DNA of 64,000 nucleotides from positions 53,922 to 117,921 of the forward strand of contig NZ_MRBY01000009.1 of assembly GCF_001904615.1 (NCBI RefSeq). Direction: 5' to 3'. Origin of the DNA: [Limnothrix rosea] IAM M-220. Lineage in GTDB: Bacteria; Cyanobacteriota; Cyanobacteriia; Cyanobacteriales; MRBY01. The position numbers and the translations under genes are program-made. The notes beneath the pieces were generated by a model, which was given only the letters and a program-made list of their open reading frames with translations, did no database searches and had not been told where the DNA came from. This document shows, piece by piece, positions 1 to 9,066 of this stretch (position 1 is the first letter of the stretch; each line of letters starts with the position of its first letter).

Positions 1-331
1 TGCCCGCTAAAACAACAGGTTCACCAATCACCTGACTAATAAAATCGTGGATTTGGTCACGCCATAGATTGCCGCTGTAGATAGTGTCTGCCTTTGGCGA
101 TCGCCCAAAACCGAGCATATCAATCGCCCATACAGAAAAATCCTGTTGTAGGTCTGAAATATTTTTACGCCAATGGTCTGTCGATGCGCCGAAACCATGG
201 ACGAGCAGCAGGGGTGGCTTGCCGTTGGTGTTGCCAGCCTGCACATAATGAATTTTATGTCCTCGCCAAGTCCAATACTGGCTTGGAGGATTTTCCGCAG
301 TTGCAAAAATTGTTTCAGTCGCAGCAGTCAT
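1..331 (-). CDS. alpha/beta hydrolase, 5' part only (cut by window edge)
   Basis: The reverse strand reads from an ATG at 331 into the left edge without a stop, giving about 110 N-terminal residues. The segment PPLLLVHGFGAST (about residues 40-52) is the strand-beta3/oxyanion-hole HG motif of alpha/beta-hydrolase-fold enzymes, and AIDMLGFGRSP follows as in epoxide-hydrolase/haloperoxidase-like members. The nucleophile elbow and catalytic His lie outside the window, so substrate cannot be assigned. It is transcribed away from clpS. Cyanobacterial genomes hold many such hydrolases of unknown substrate; the fold is clear, the function is not. Confidence 0.75.
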   Translation of the reverse strand, partial: MTAATETIFATAENPPSQYWTWRGHKIHYVQAGNTNGKPPLLLVHGFGASTDHWRKNISDLQQDFSVWAIDMLGFGRSPKADTIYSGNLWRDQIHDFISQVIGEPVVLAG

Positions 332-590
332 ATGGACGCTTTTGTAAATAAATGTTAATTTCTCATATTGTATCGCTTTCTTACTGAGCTTTCAGTCTTT
401 ATATTCCGCGCTAAGATGAGGGTAACTTAATGTGCTATAACCAAAGCGCAGTCTGTTCTTGATCCCTAGAACATGATATGAGGCGATCGCCCAACGTTTA
501 TCGCTCAGTAAAATCTTTTTGTCGAACTACCTTTAAAACAAAAAAACTAAAGCAAACTAATCAAACAACTTTTTAGGAGGTTAAATCATC

Positions 591-878
591 ATGTCTACAG
601 GTGTGATCGAAAAGCGCGCGTCAGAAACTATTCGCAAACCCGCGCCCCGTTACCGTGTTTTGCTTCATAACGACGACTTCAACTCCATGGAGCATGTAGT
701 CCAAACGCTGATCCAAACCGTTGCTGGGATCACCCAGCCCCAGGCTGTGAGCATTATGATGGAAGCCCATACAAATGGTTTAGCCCTTGTTATTACCTGT
801 GTCCAGGAGCATGCTGAGTTTTATTGTGAAACCTTAAAAAGCCATGGTTTGAGTAGCACCATTGAGCCCGATGAATAA
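591..878 (+). CDS. clpS: ATP-dependent Clp protease adaptor ClpS
   Basis: 95 residues, normal for ClpS. The core YRVLLHNDDFNSMEHVV (about residues 22-38) is the conserved ClpS start with the NDD that contacts N-degron amino groups, followed by the helix rich in small residues and CVQEHAEFYCETLKSHGL at the end. ClpS delivers N-end-rule substrates to the ClpC chaperone of ClpCP in the cytosol. A strong Shine-Dalgarno (TTAGGAGG) lies 10 bases before the ATG and fixes the start. It stands alone and ends at a good stem-loop terminator. Cyanobacteria often have two ClpS paralogs; I cannot tell which this is. Confidence 0.95.
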   Translation: MSTGVIEKRASETIRKPAPRYRVLLHNDDFNSMEHVVQTLIQTVAGITQPQAVSIMMEAHTNGLALVITCVQEHAEFYCETLKSHGLSSTIEPDE

Positions 879-963
879 AAAACATCAAGCTGTTAGTGAT
901 TAATTTGGTAGCGGTGCTCACCCGCATTTTGAAATTTTCATCTTGGCAAAACCCATTTAATTT

Positions 964-1010
964 AAAGTAAGTAACAATGGTTATTCAACGACCTGTTGCT
1001 TACTTTTTTG
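964..1010 (+). terminator. Rho-independent terminator after clpS
   Basis: The stem AAAGTAAGTAACA (964-976) pairs with TGTTGCTTACTTT (994-1006) with one G-T pair, followed by more T. It lies about 85 bases after the clpS stop. Because the stem ends in an A-run and a T-run it could work in both directions. Confidence 0.7.
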
Positions 1011-1031
1011 TTGTTTATTGCACATATCCCC

Positions 1032-2312
1032 ATGGGAAAATTTCGCTCTGTAATGTTGGCCATTCTTCTCGTTAGTAATTTGGGATTAATGGTTAGCTGT
1101 GCTTCGCAATCTCAACCGAAACCGACGACATCTCCGTCTTCGGAGCCAAGCGCCCAAGGGTCGGCATCCCTAGGATCGGAGTCTGGTTCAGAGGCGATCG
1201 CCTTAATTTCTGATGGGGCAGCATTACCAACCGATGAGGTCGAGCTAGCCGTGATTGCAGAGGGGCTGGAGCATCCATGGGGCATGGCATGGTTACCCAA
1301 TGGAGATATTCTCATCACAGAACGGCCGGGCAATTTACGCATTATTCAAGATGGGGTTTTAGATCCTGAGGCGATCGCCGGCCTTACAGACGTTGCAGAT
1401 ATCACAGCCCAGCAAGTTTTTGCGTCACGGCAGGGGGGACTCCTCGATATCTCTCTCCATCCACGTTTCGAGGAAAACCGCTGGATTTACTTTAGCTACG
1501 CCCACGGCACTCGCGATGCTAATCGTACCCGTGTCGCTAGGGCAAAATTTGACGGTGGAGCCCTCAGCAACTGGGAAGTGGTCTTCGAAGTTGCCCAAGC
1601 AAAGCAAGGAGGACAGCATTTCGGCTCTCGCTTGACCTGGCTACCCGACGAAACCCTGCTGATTTCCATTGGCGACGGCGGCAATCCCCCACTCAAAGTT
1701 GACGGTGTACTGAGCCGTAAACAAGCTCAAAATCTTGGTAGCCATCTCGGCAAAGTGGTGCGCATTAACGACGATGGCACCATTCCCCCAGACAATCCTT
1801 TTGTGGATAATCCCAACGCAGAGCCAGAAGTCTGGAGCTATGGCCACCGCAATATCCAAGGAATGGCATTTGATCCCATTCATCAACGTATTTGGGCGAC
1901 GGAACATGGCTCCCGTGGCGGCGATGAACTGAATATTGTCAAAGCCACTCACAATTACGGTTGGCCTGATGTTTCCTTTAGTGCAGAATATTCCACTGGC
2001 CGTCCCGTTTCCCCAGTCAAGACAAGGGAGGACATCACCGAGCCAAAGCTTGTTTGGACACCAGCTATTGCACCATCGGGTCTCGCTTTTTATTCTGGCG
2101 ATCGCCACCCCCAGTGGCAGGGTAATCTGTTTGCCGGCGGTTTAGTCTCTAACGATATTCGCCGACTAGAAATAGATGCCCAAGGGAATATACTTTCAGA
2201 ATCTCGTATTAAAATTAACCAGCGCGTTCGAGATATTCGCCAATCTCCCGACGGTCATCTCTATGTCTTGACCGATGCAGATTCGGGACGACTACTAAAA
2301 CTAGAACCTTAA
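1032..2312 (+). CDS. PQQ-type sugar/aldose dehydrogenase, probable lipoprotein
   Basis: About 426 residues from ATG 1032. An upstream in-frame TTG at 996 lies inside the clpS terminator, so it is rejected as start. The N-terminus is a signal peptide running into LGLMVSC, a plausible lipobox with Cys at about residue 23, followed by a Ser/Pro/Thr-rich linker. The body matches the soluble glucose/sorbosone dehydrogenase beta-propeller: LEHPWGMAWLPNGDILITER near the start, GGQHFGSRL, and EHGSRGGDELN. Such proteins oxidise sugars with PQQ, but many cyanobacterial members have no proven cofactor or substrate. It would act outside the cytoplasmic membrane. Confidence 0.85.
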   Translation: MGKFRSVMLAILLVSNLGLMVSCASQSQPKPTTSPSSEPSAQGSASLGSESGSEAIALISDGAALPTDEVELAVIAEGLEHPWGMAWLPNGDILITERPGNLRIIQDGVLDPEAIAGLTDVADITAQQVFASRQGGLLDISLHPRFEENRWIYFSYAHGTRDANRTRVARAKFDGGALSNWEVVFEVAQAKQGGQHFGSRLTWLPDETLLISIGDGGNPPLKVDGVLSRKQAQNLGSHLGKVVRINDDGTIPPDNPFVDNPNAEPEVWSYGHRNIQGMAFDPIHQRIWATEHGSRGGDELNIVKATHNYGWPDVSFSAEYSTGRPVSPVKTREDITEPKLVWTPAIAPSGLAFYSGDRHPQWQGNLFAGGLVSNDIRRLEIDAQGNILSESRIKINQRVRDIRQSPDGHLYVLTDADSGRLLKLEP

Positions 2313-2656
2313 AATTATGCAAAATTAAGCAATTTAGAATCAGTCGTTAATATTAGTTGTTAATATTATTATTCTTTTTCTAGGTTTTGAATCTTCTGCT
2401 TAAACTAAATCGGCGATCGCCGCAGAATGAATGGAACATTTTTCCCCGACCAAAAGCCATCAACAAAAAAAAGAGAAGCCAGATCCCTGCGGCATAGGAA
2501 AAAAAGTTAAAGACTCAAATTACTTCACAACAACATACAAAATAACCCAGTACAAAAAGCTTTCCCTAACAACAAGACCATAGTTGATACAGCACTATGA
2601 TCTATGTCATTAACCGAAGGAATCTAAAAGAGCTTTGATCAACTAATGAGCATGGT
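2313..2656. other. AT-rich convergent intergenic region
   Basis: 344 bases between the converging sugar dehydrogenase and rpaB genes. It holds one HIP1 site (about 2412-2421) and A/T-rich stretches. I see no convincing reading frame, tRNA or strong stem-loop. Confidence 0.5.
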
Positions 2657-3385
2657 CTACTCATCACCAAGTTCGAGGATACGTTGGAAAAGGTAACCTG
2701 TTCCCCGCGCCGTCAAAATCAGCTCTGGGTTACTAGGATCATCCTCTAGTTTTGCCCTTAAGCGAGAGATGTGAACATCCACCACACGAGTATCAACATG
2801 ACGCTCAGGCGTATAGCCCCAAACCTCTTGGAGAATTTCTGAGCGGGAGAAAGGCTCCCCAGAACGACTAACAAGCAGCTCTAATAAGCTAAATTCCATC
2901 CCCGTTAAACGGATACGCTCGTCACCTTTATAAACTTGACGCTTATTGGTATCAATGCGAATGGAACCAACATGAATTACGCCAGAACTGGGGATACCAG
3001 TAATGCCATTTTTATCAACACGACGCAGTACAGAGCGGATTCTGGCCTCAAGTTCTTTCGGAGAGAAAGGCTTAACGACATAATCATCTGCGCCGAGTTC
3101 TAGACCTGTAATGCGATCAGCAACGTCACCGAGAGCTGTGAGCATAATGATAGGAACATCAGACTCTTTGCGAAGCTCTTGACAGACACCATAGCCATCA
3201 AGCTTTGGCATCATGACATCAAGCACAACCAAGTCTGGATCTGCCTCGGTAAAGGTTCCTAGTGCTTCTTCGCCATCGGCTGCGGTAACTACCTCGTAAC
3301 CAATCATGGAAAGACGAGTTTCGAGAATGCGTCGAATGCTCGCTTCATCGTCAACGACGAGAATTCTTTCTTTATGATTTTCCAA
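2657..3385 (-). CDS. rpaB: OmpR-type response regulator RpaB (Ycf27)
   Basis: 242 residues. Receiver domain 1-125 with the acidic pair at D12-D13, phospho-acceptor D56 in VVLDVMMP, T83 and K105 (YVVKPF). An OmpR/PhoB winged helix covers about 140-242 (EVWGYTPERHVDTRVVDVHISRLR). The N-terminal run ASIRRILETRLSMIGYEVV is the signature of the highly conserved cyanobacterial/plastid RpaB. RpaB binds HLR1 sites and controls high-light and photosynthesis genes; it receives phosphate from the Hik33/NblS kinase. The start is TTG at 3385, with AAGGAG about 11 bases upstream. It is divergent from radA with a 222-base gap. Confidence 0.92.
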   Translation of the reverse strand: MENHKERILVVDDEASIRRILETRLSMIGYEVVTAADGEEALGTFTEADPDLVVLDVMMPKLDGYGVCQELRKESDVPIIMLTALGDVADRITGLELGADDYVVKPFSPKELEARIRSVLRRVDKNGITGIPSSGVIHVGSIRIDTNKRQVYKGDERIRLTGMEFSLLELLVSRSGEPFSRSEILQEVWGYTPERHVDTRVVDVHISRLRAKLEDDPSNPELILTARGTGYLFQRILELGDE

Positions 3386-3607
3386 GTTCTTTCACGCTCC
3401 TTATTGACTTTCGGTAAGTGATGTTGAAGTTTATTAATTAAAGTTCTCTAGTTATAAGAATATCGCTTTCCTGAGGTTTGATGGAGGCTGAAAGGCTGTT
3501 TTTCGGCAAAAAAAGTGTTTTTTTAAGATTTATTTTGGAATGTGAGTCTATTTTCTAATTTTCAGGGCAATTATTTCGTCATTTTTTTACATTTAGCTTA
3601 ACAATTC

Positions 3608-5032
3608 ATGGCAAAAGCAAAGACTGTTCACGTCTGTCGAGAATGTGGTGCGGAATCACGGCAATGGTTTGGAAAATGCCCAAGTTGTGGTGTGTATGGA
3701 TCGCTGCAAGAGGAAATTCGAGAGAAGATTGTAAATTCTGGTGTTAGTCGTAGTTGGCACAATAAATCGTCATCTCCTAATAGAAGTAAATCTACTGATG
3801 CAAAGCCGCGGGTGGCCCTAAAATTCAATCAAATTGACACGAGTCAACAGTTAAGGTTTCCGTCTGGTTATGGTGAGTTGGATCGTGTTTTGGGTGGTGG
3901 AATTGTGCCGGGTTCTTTGGTGCTCATTGGTGGTGATCCGGGCATTGGCAAATCGACTCTACTGTTGCAGGTTGCTTATCAGCTCAGTGAAAAGTTGCCG
4001 CGTATTCTTTATGTTTCGGCGGAGGAGTCGGGTCAACAAATTAAGCTGCGGGGCGATCGCCTCAAGTCGGCGGAGAATAATCCGGAGGAAAATCTCTATA
4101 TTTTGACGGAAACAGGTTTAGAGACGATTCTCTCAGAGCTAGAAACCTTGCGTCCCCAGGTAGCGGTAATTGATAGTATTCAGACGCTATATTATTCGTC
4201 GTTAAGTTCTGCGCCGGGGTCGGTATCTCAGGTGCGGGAATGTACGTCGGCTTTAATGCGGGTAGCGAAGCGAGATAATATTACGCTGTTTATTGTGGGA
4301 CATGTCACCAAGGAAGGGGCGATCGCCGGGCCGAGAGTTTTAGAGCATCTAGTGGATACAGTGCTGTATTTTGAGGGGGATCGCTATGCTTCCCATCGTC
4401 TATTGCGCTCGGTTAAAAATCGCTTTGGGGCAACCCACGAAGTCGGTATTTTCGAAATGTGTGAGCAAGGTCTAGAGGAAGTACTGAATCCTTCGGAATT
4501 ATTTCTCGGTAATCGTGATGAGGAAACTCCCGGTACGGCCACGGTTGTTGCCTGTGAGGGGACACGGCCACTACTGGTCGAATTACAGGCTTTAGTGAGT
4601 CCGACGAGTTATGCTTCCCCACGGCGATCTACCACAGGGGTAGATTATTCTCGGCTACAGCAAATTTTGGCGGTGCTGGAAAAGCGGGTGGGTATTCCCT
4701 TGTCTAAGCTTGATGCCTATGTGGCTTCTGCTGGAGGATTAACCGTTTCTGAACCGGCGGTTGATTTGGGTATGGCTGTGGCGTTAATTGCTAGTTTCCG
4801 CGATCGCATGGTTGATCCGAAAACGATTTTGATTGGTGAAGTGGGTTTAGGCGGGCAAATTCGTCCGGTTTCTCACCTTGAAACGCGCCTGAAGGAGGCC
4901 AAAAAACTCGGTTTTACTAGGGCGATTATTCCCAAGGGACAAAAGCTTTCGGAAAATCTAGGGATTGAGGTTGTGCCAGTTAGTCGAGTCCTAGATGCGA
5001 TTGTGGCGGCTTTACCGATAGCTTCTAAATAA
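3608..5032 (+). CDS. radA: DNA repair protein RadA/Sms
   Basis: 474 residues, full length. An N-terminal four-cysteine zinc finger (C10, C13, C24, C27) is followed by a RecA-like ATPase with Walker A GGDPGIGKST at about 108-117, the RadA-specific KNRFG motif, and a C-terminal Lon-protease-like domain (VASAGGLTVSEPAVDLGMAVAL). RadA is a branch-migrating helicase acting in recombinational repair. The gene is unusually low in HIP1 in its first third. Its last 8 bases overlap the convergent diguanylate cyclase gene. Confidence 0.95.
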   Translation: MAKAKTVHVCRECGAESRQWFGKCPSCGVYGSLQEEIREKIVNSGVSRSWHNKSSSPNRSKSTDAKPRVALKFNQIDTSQQLRFPSGYGELDRVLGGGIVPGSLVLIGGDPGIGKSTLLLQVAYQLSEKLPRILYVSAEESGQQIKLRGDRLKSAENNPEENLYILTETGLETILSELETLRPQVAVIDSIQTLYYSSLSSAPGSVSQVRECTSALMRVAKRDNITLFIVGHVTKEGAIAGPRVLEHLVDTVLYFEGDRYASHRLLRSVKNRFGATHEVGIFEMCEQGLEEVLNPSELFLGNRDEETPGTATVVACEGTRPLLVELQALVSPTSYASPRRSTTGVDYSRLQQILAVLEKRVGIPLSKLDAYVASAGGLTVSEPAVDLGMAVALIASFRDRMVDPKTILIGEVGLGGQIRPVSHLETRLKEAKKLGFTRAIIPKGQKLSENLGIEVVPVSRVLDAIVAALPIASK

Positions 5033-6521
5033 CTGGATTTTTTTTAGCGTCATAAAAAACGGCTTGGTTACGCCCCTTGGCTTTGGCTTGGTAGAGGGCT
5101 TGATCCGCGGCTTGCAAAAGTTCTTTCGGGGTCATTGACGGCTGGGGCACCGTTAAGCTCACTCCGGCACTAATGGTGACAAGGGGCAAAACATTGGATT
5201 TGAGGTGGGGGAGTGCTAGGTCTCGGATGGTTCGTACTAATTCGGCGGCGATCGCCTGAGCATAGATAGCATTCGCCTCAGGGAGCAGTAAAACAAATTC
5301 TTCACCGCCATATCGTGCTGCCAAATCTGTTGTACGTCGCGCTAGACGATTAATCGCTATCGCAATTTGGGCTAAAGCAAGATCTCCCTGCTGGTGACCA
5401 TAAAAGTCGTTATAGGGTTTAAAGCAGTCGAGATCAATAAACACTAGGGCCAATGATGTTTGATTACGCAGTGCTCGTCCCCATTCTTTTTCGAGGGTGA
5501 GGTCGAACATGCGGCGGTTGGGAATGCCCGTGAGAGAGTCTAAATAGGAGAGCTTTTCGAGCTGGCTATTGAGCTGGAGAATTCGTTGCTGAGCTTCTTT
5601 TAAATCTTCCAGTTGCTGTTGCAGTTTACCGATCAGATACAGGGCGATCGCCAAACTGATGGCCAGAAAGCTACCACTGATTAAAATCAATTCCGCAAGG
5701 GTATTTTGTTTATCAACGCTATATTGCTTAACTAATAAATTCTCTGCTGCAACTAAAGCTTGCCATAGGGCAATGGTGATCGTTTGCACCGACATCCCGG
5801 CGACCATCGGCAAAAGCCCCAAGGGAATTTGTTTGAGTTTACTCAGACTTATTTGTGCCGTTACTATCATTAACCACAGTCCAGCCCAGACAAATCCGAC
5901 GGAAGTGTGTAAAGCCATGCGGGTCAGTTTGCCCCAACCGTAGGCGGTTTCTACCCCAGAAAGATAGCCAAAAAGTGCCACAAAACCAAAAACGGTCACT
6001 AGGGCACTAGACAGTGATGCGAAGAATACACTATTTAATGTGAGTCGCCGACGGTTGATAAAGGCGATCGCCGCCCCACTCAGCATGAAATTTAGGGCTG
6101 TGTTGGGAGCCATTCGTCCCGGATGGGACGTTTCCACCTCAATGTGATGATCGACAAATAGCTCATCAATGCCGAGATTAATATCAAAAATATATTGACT
6201 TAAAGTCAGCATCCCCAGCACACAAAGCAGACTAGCAAAACCCCTTGCAAAGACCTGCCGTTGGTAATTTAGCAGTAGTAAAGATACACCAATCAACCCA
6301 AATCCGAGGGCCGTATTAAACTGCATCGGCACATAGCTTGGATGAATTTGTATCAGTCGGGAAGATTCAGTGTGCCAGCCAAAAATGACCACTGCACTGA
6401 GAAATAACAGTACCGTTGCTCCCCCATCTATCAGATGCTTTACCGGGTCGTCTACACCTTTCAAAATACTTAAAAAATGGATAATGCTGCGTTCGTAGGT
6501 CAGACGTAAAACGATGCCCAC
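5025..6521 (-). CDS. membrane diguanylate cyclase (GGDEF)
   Basis: 498 residues. The first ~300 form a polytopic membrane region with seven to eight hydrophobic helices and a periplasmic-looking segment containing FVDHHIEVETSHPGRMAPN. After a short coiled coil (about 300-325) comes a GGDEF domain. The active-site motif is GGEEF at 405-409, and an RxxD inhibitory site (RTTD) lies five residues before it. So an active, product-inhibited c-di-GMP synthase is predicted. No EAL domain is present. The membrane part probably senses an unknown cue. It overlaps the 3' end of radA tail to tail. Confidence 0.9.
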   Translation of the reverse strand: MGIVLRLTYERSIIHFLSILKGVDDPVKHLIDGGATVLLFLSAVVIFGWHTESSRLIQIHPSYVPMQFNTALGFGLIGVSLLLLNYQRQVFARGFASLLCVLGMLTLSQYIFDINLGIDELFVDHHIEVETSHPGRMAPNTALNFMLSGAAIAFINRRRLTLNSVFFASLSSALVTVFGFVALFGYLSGVETAYGWGKLTRMALHTSVGFVWAGLWLMIVTAQISLSKLKQIPLGLLPMVAGMSVQTITIALWQALVAAENLLVKQYSVDKQNTLAELILISGSFLAISLAIALYLIGKLQQQLEDLKEAQQRILQLNSQLEKLSYLDSLTGIPNRRMFDLTLEKEWGRALRNQTSLALVFIDLDCFKPYNDFYGHQQGDLALAQIAIAINRLARRTTDLAARYGGEEFVLLLPEANAIYAQAIAAELVRTIRDLALPHLKSNVLPLVTISAGVSLTVPQPSMTPKELLQAADQALYQAKAKGRNQAVFYDAKKNPVI

Positions 6522-6542
6522 TTTGCCATGGTGATGGTGGGA

Positions 6543-6647
6543 TTAGTCTTTCCCATTCATGGCGATCGCCCCTTGGAAAAGCATAATTAAACCGCCTCCC
6601 ACAATTAATAGCGCTAAAATGCCCATTGCAATATCTAATATTTCCAT
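6543..6647 (-). CDS. 34-residue single-pass membrane microprotein
   Basis: Reverse-strand ATG at 6647 to TAA at 6543. The product starts MEILDIAMGILALL and ends FQGAIAMNGKD, with one hydrophobic helix from about residue 5 to 24 containing a GGG run. It sits 22 bases upstream of the diguanylate cyclase start on the same strand, so co-transcription is likely. I do not recognise the family. Support is the clean start, single helix, lack of overlap and tight packing; that is moderate evidence only. Confidence 0.5.
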   Translation of the reverse strand: MEILDIAMGILALLIVGGGLIMLFQGAIAMNGKD

Positions 6648-6712
6648 AGGTAGTCTCTAATCGCTTACAAAAATAACGTTTTTATCAATGGCCTTTGCCA
6701 TCAGCGGAGAAG

Positions 6713-7045
6713 CTAGGATGCCTCTTCAGATTCTGGATTTTTTAGGGACTCCAATAAAGATTTAACACCCAGTAGAAGTAACCCTAAGGCAATGAGTCCA
6801 AATACCCCCGTTGCCATGGTTAAAACACCCACGACTAATGTGCGCACAGTAATAGCAATGCGTAGGGCTAAATCATTGCCTGTTGGAGGGGTGCTCGCAA
6901 AATTTGTGATGACCTTGCGGGTCACTAAAAATGCGGCAAAGGACATACTACTGGCAACGGCTGTACCGCTCCAACACCGTAGGGGGCTAGGTAGTGGCTC
7001 TTCTGGAATCTCTTCGGGTTTAGGGTCTGGGGTTTCGTTGATCAT
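6713..7045 (-). CDS. DUF3082-like membrane protein
   Basis: 110 residues. An acidic proline-rich N-tail (PDPKPEEIPEEPLPSPLRC) is followed by two to three hydrophobic helices (about 28-45 and 62-98) and a short charged C-tail. Length, the PLRCWSG entry into the first helix and the helix pattern resemble DUF3082, a cyanobacterial family of unknown function. It is followed on the same strand by the 34-residue protein and the diguanylate cyclase. Confidence 0.6.
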   Translation of the reverse strand: MINETPDPKPEEIPEEPLPSPLRCWSGTAVASSMSFAAFLVTRKVITNFASTPPTGNDLALRIAITVRTLVVGVLTMATGVFGLIALGLLLLGVKSLLESLKNPESEEAS

Positions 7046-7120
7046 CGGCTCGGCATTTATGGCTTTGGAGTTGGGGTCTACTCTTGTGATGAATATTTTA
7101 CGCTCCTAGGGGCGATCGCC

Positions 7121-7759
7121 CTACATTGTTGTTTCATCAGTATTTGTCTGGGTGTCATACTCTTCCTCTGATTCGGGTGCTCCATAGTCCGGCATCATCT
7201 CAAAACCAGCGGAAAGCTCTTCCATGAGCACCTGCTGCTGAATTTCCATCATGGTGGGAGTGACTTCGGCACTAAAGAGTTCCATGGAGCGCTGGGCAAG
7301 CTGGGGATAAATTTCAGCGGTTTTCTGGCCGGTGGGGGTTTTGTAAAATGCGATTAAATCCGCGAGTTCTGCCGCCGAGTAATATTCGTTATAGAGCTTG
7401 AAATCAATGTCCTCTTGCACCGCAGCAAAGTCAATTTCTGCCTGCATCAGGGTATACATACGTTCAACAATGCGTGTGAAGGTTTCGTCAAAAGCAGCTA
7501 TCACTGTGGGATCTGCGGCTTCCCCAAAAAGACTTTTACTCATGGCGCTGGCCTGATCCTGCATCTGGCTCATCATAATGTCGAGGACTTGGGTGGCATT
7601 TTCGTCGCGCTTGGTGAGCACCCGCAATTCTTCGATTAAAGCTAATTTTTCTGGTGAGATGGTTTCAGGGTGAATTGGTTCGGGTTCGGCAAAGGCGCTA
7701 ATCGGGGCAAGGCTCAGGGAAAGGGCGATCGCCGTGGACGCAAAAAAAGATTTCAACAT
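7121..7759 (-). CDS. exported DUF2059-type protein
   Basis: 212 residues. An N-terminal signal peptide (hydrophobic to about residue 22, cleavage near AFA-EPE) leads into a helical domain. The region ELADLIAFYKTPTGQKTAEIYPQ (about residues 130-152; its start ELADLIAFYKTPTGQK is diagnostic) matches the DUF2059 core, where a conserved FYxTPxGQK stretch occurs. The C-tail is acidic. Function is unknown; it is expected in the periplasm. Gaps to neighbours are short (27 bases after the ABC ATPase gene's stop), so a small operon with the ABC ATPase upstream is possible. Confidence 0.75.
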   Translation of the reverse strand: MLKSFFASTAIALSLSLAPISAFAEPEPIHPETISPEKLALIEELRVLTKRDENATQVLDIMMSQMQDQASAMSKSLFGEAADPTVIAAFDETFTRIVERMYTLMQAEIDFAAVQEDIDFKLYNEYYSAAELADLIAFYKTPTGQKTAEIYPQLAQRSMELFSAEVTPTMMEIQQQVLMEELSAGFEMMPDYGAPESEEEYDTQTNTDETTM

Positions 7760-7786
7760 TATTAAAAAAAAAAGACTACTACTGTT

Positions 7787-8710
7787 TTACACAACTTCAG
7801 ACGGAGACGGGGTTGCTACGGAATGTTTTGTAATTTCGATATAGATGTGTTCGAGCTGAACAGGCTGCCGGGCAATGGAGTCGAGGGGAATGCCGTCAAA
7901 AATATCAAGAATTTCTTTGAGTTCCAGCTGGTCGGGTAACCAAAAAGCCAAATCACCGCCATAGCTGCGCTGGGTAAATCCCGCTGCCTCCCCCCGGGCG
8001 ATCGCCGTCTCTTCTTCTTGGGTTTTAATGACCACAATTTCCTTGGCGGGAATCATTTTGCGCAGTTCAGGGAGAGTTCCCTCCGCAATAATTTGACCCC
8101 CTTTGAGGATGCCAATACGTTGGCACAGTCTTTCCGCTTCATCGAGGAGATGGGTCGTGAGCAAAATAGTCATGCCGTCAGACCGTAACCGTTGGATTAA
8201 AGCCCAAATGTCATAACGGGTTTCGATATCGAGTCCGGTGGTCGGTTCGTCAAGGATTAAAAGCTTTGGATTATGCACGAGGGCCACCGCCACATTCATC
8301 CGCCGCTGCATACCGCCACTCAGAGATTCCACAGGAGAATTTGCTCTATCGCTCAATCCCACTGCTTCTAGACAATACTGAATGCGGCGATCGCATTTTT
8401 TACCGCGAAGACCGTAGATTTTGCCAAAGAATCGGAGATTTTCCGCGCAACTGAGGGTTTTATAAAGGAGATTTTCTTGGGGCGCAACGCCAATGATTTT
8501 CTTTGTCGCCTCAGACACTCGCTGTCCGGCAATACGCAGCTCACCACTATCGGCATTTAGTAGATTACAGAGAATATTAATGGTGGTCGTTTTCCCCGCA
8601 CCGTTCGCCCCCAACAACCCATAAATTTCGCCCGCTTGAATGTGGAGCGCTAGGCCATCGAGCACTTGTCGCTGACCATAAGCTTTTTTTAGATTTGTAA
8701 TCTCTAACAT
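7787..8710 (-). CDS. ABC-2 type transporter ATP-binding protein
   Basis: 307 residues. Walker A GANGAGKTT at about 34-42, Q-loop (APQENLLY), signature LSGGMQRR, Walker B LLILDEPTTGLD and H-loop TTHLLDEAERL are all intact. The extra C-terminal ~80 residues are typical of DrrA/NatA-like ATPases that pair with an ABC-2 permease. No permease gene is adjacent, so the partner must be elsewhere. Substrate unknown. Confidence 0.9.
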   Translation of the reverse strand: MLEITNLKKAYGQRQVLDGLALHIQAGEIYGLLGANGAGKTTTINILCNLLNADSGELRIAGQRVSEATKKIIGVAPQENLLYKTLSCAENLRFFGKIYGLRGKKCDRRIQYCLEAVGLSDRANSPVESLSGGMQRRMNVAVALVHNPKLLILDEPTTGLDIETRYDIWALIQRLRSDGMTILLTTHLLDEAERLCQRIGILKGGQIIAEGTLPELRKMIPAKEIVVIKTQEEETAIARGEAAGFTQRSYGGDLAFWLPDQLELKEILDIFDGIPLDSIARQPVQLEHIYIEITKHSVATPSPSEVV

Positions 8711-9066
8711 GTATTTGCCGCGAGTTTCATGGGAAAAATGTTACCGACTATGGGTTATAACCAATGAAATCCATAGCGCCATACAGAAATATTACCGCCG
8801 TCTTCATAGATCCAAATATATCCAAAACATTACATAAAATATTCAAGATACCCCTTAATGGCGATCGCCCCATTACCGCAAAGACAAAACCCATCATCAC
8901 CCAACTGAAGACTTGGGAAAAAATAACAATGGCGATCGCATCCTAGGAAAAAGAAAAGTAAAATAAAGTCGCTTATTAAATTTTCTCATTTACAGTACAG
9001 AAGAGTTTTTGCGGTGCTAGAGAGTTCGATATGCTGAGAGAATATGCGTAGTACTTTTGAGGCTCC
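8711..9066. other. intergenic region without recognised genes
   Basis: 356 bases between the divergent ABC ATPase and the formylglycine-enzyme-like gene. Two HIP1-core sites (about 8870 and 8933) are present. Short open frames here have no coding character. It must hold promoters for both genes, but I could not pick convincing boxes. Confidence 0.5.

Noticed and set aside
2313..2656. tRNA or small RNA in the longer intergenic gaps
   Set aside because: No T-loop (GGTTCGAATCC-like) or cloverleaf pairing was noticed in this or other gaps; reading by eye can miss them, but nothing supports a call.
3586..3607. HLR1-like site (TTTACATT...) just before radA
   Set aside because: The second half does not fit the direct-repeat spacing of HLR1; too weak to claim RpaB control.
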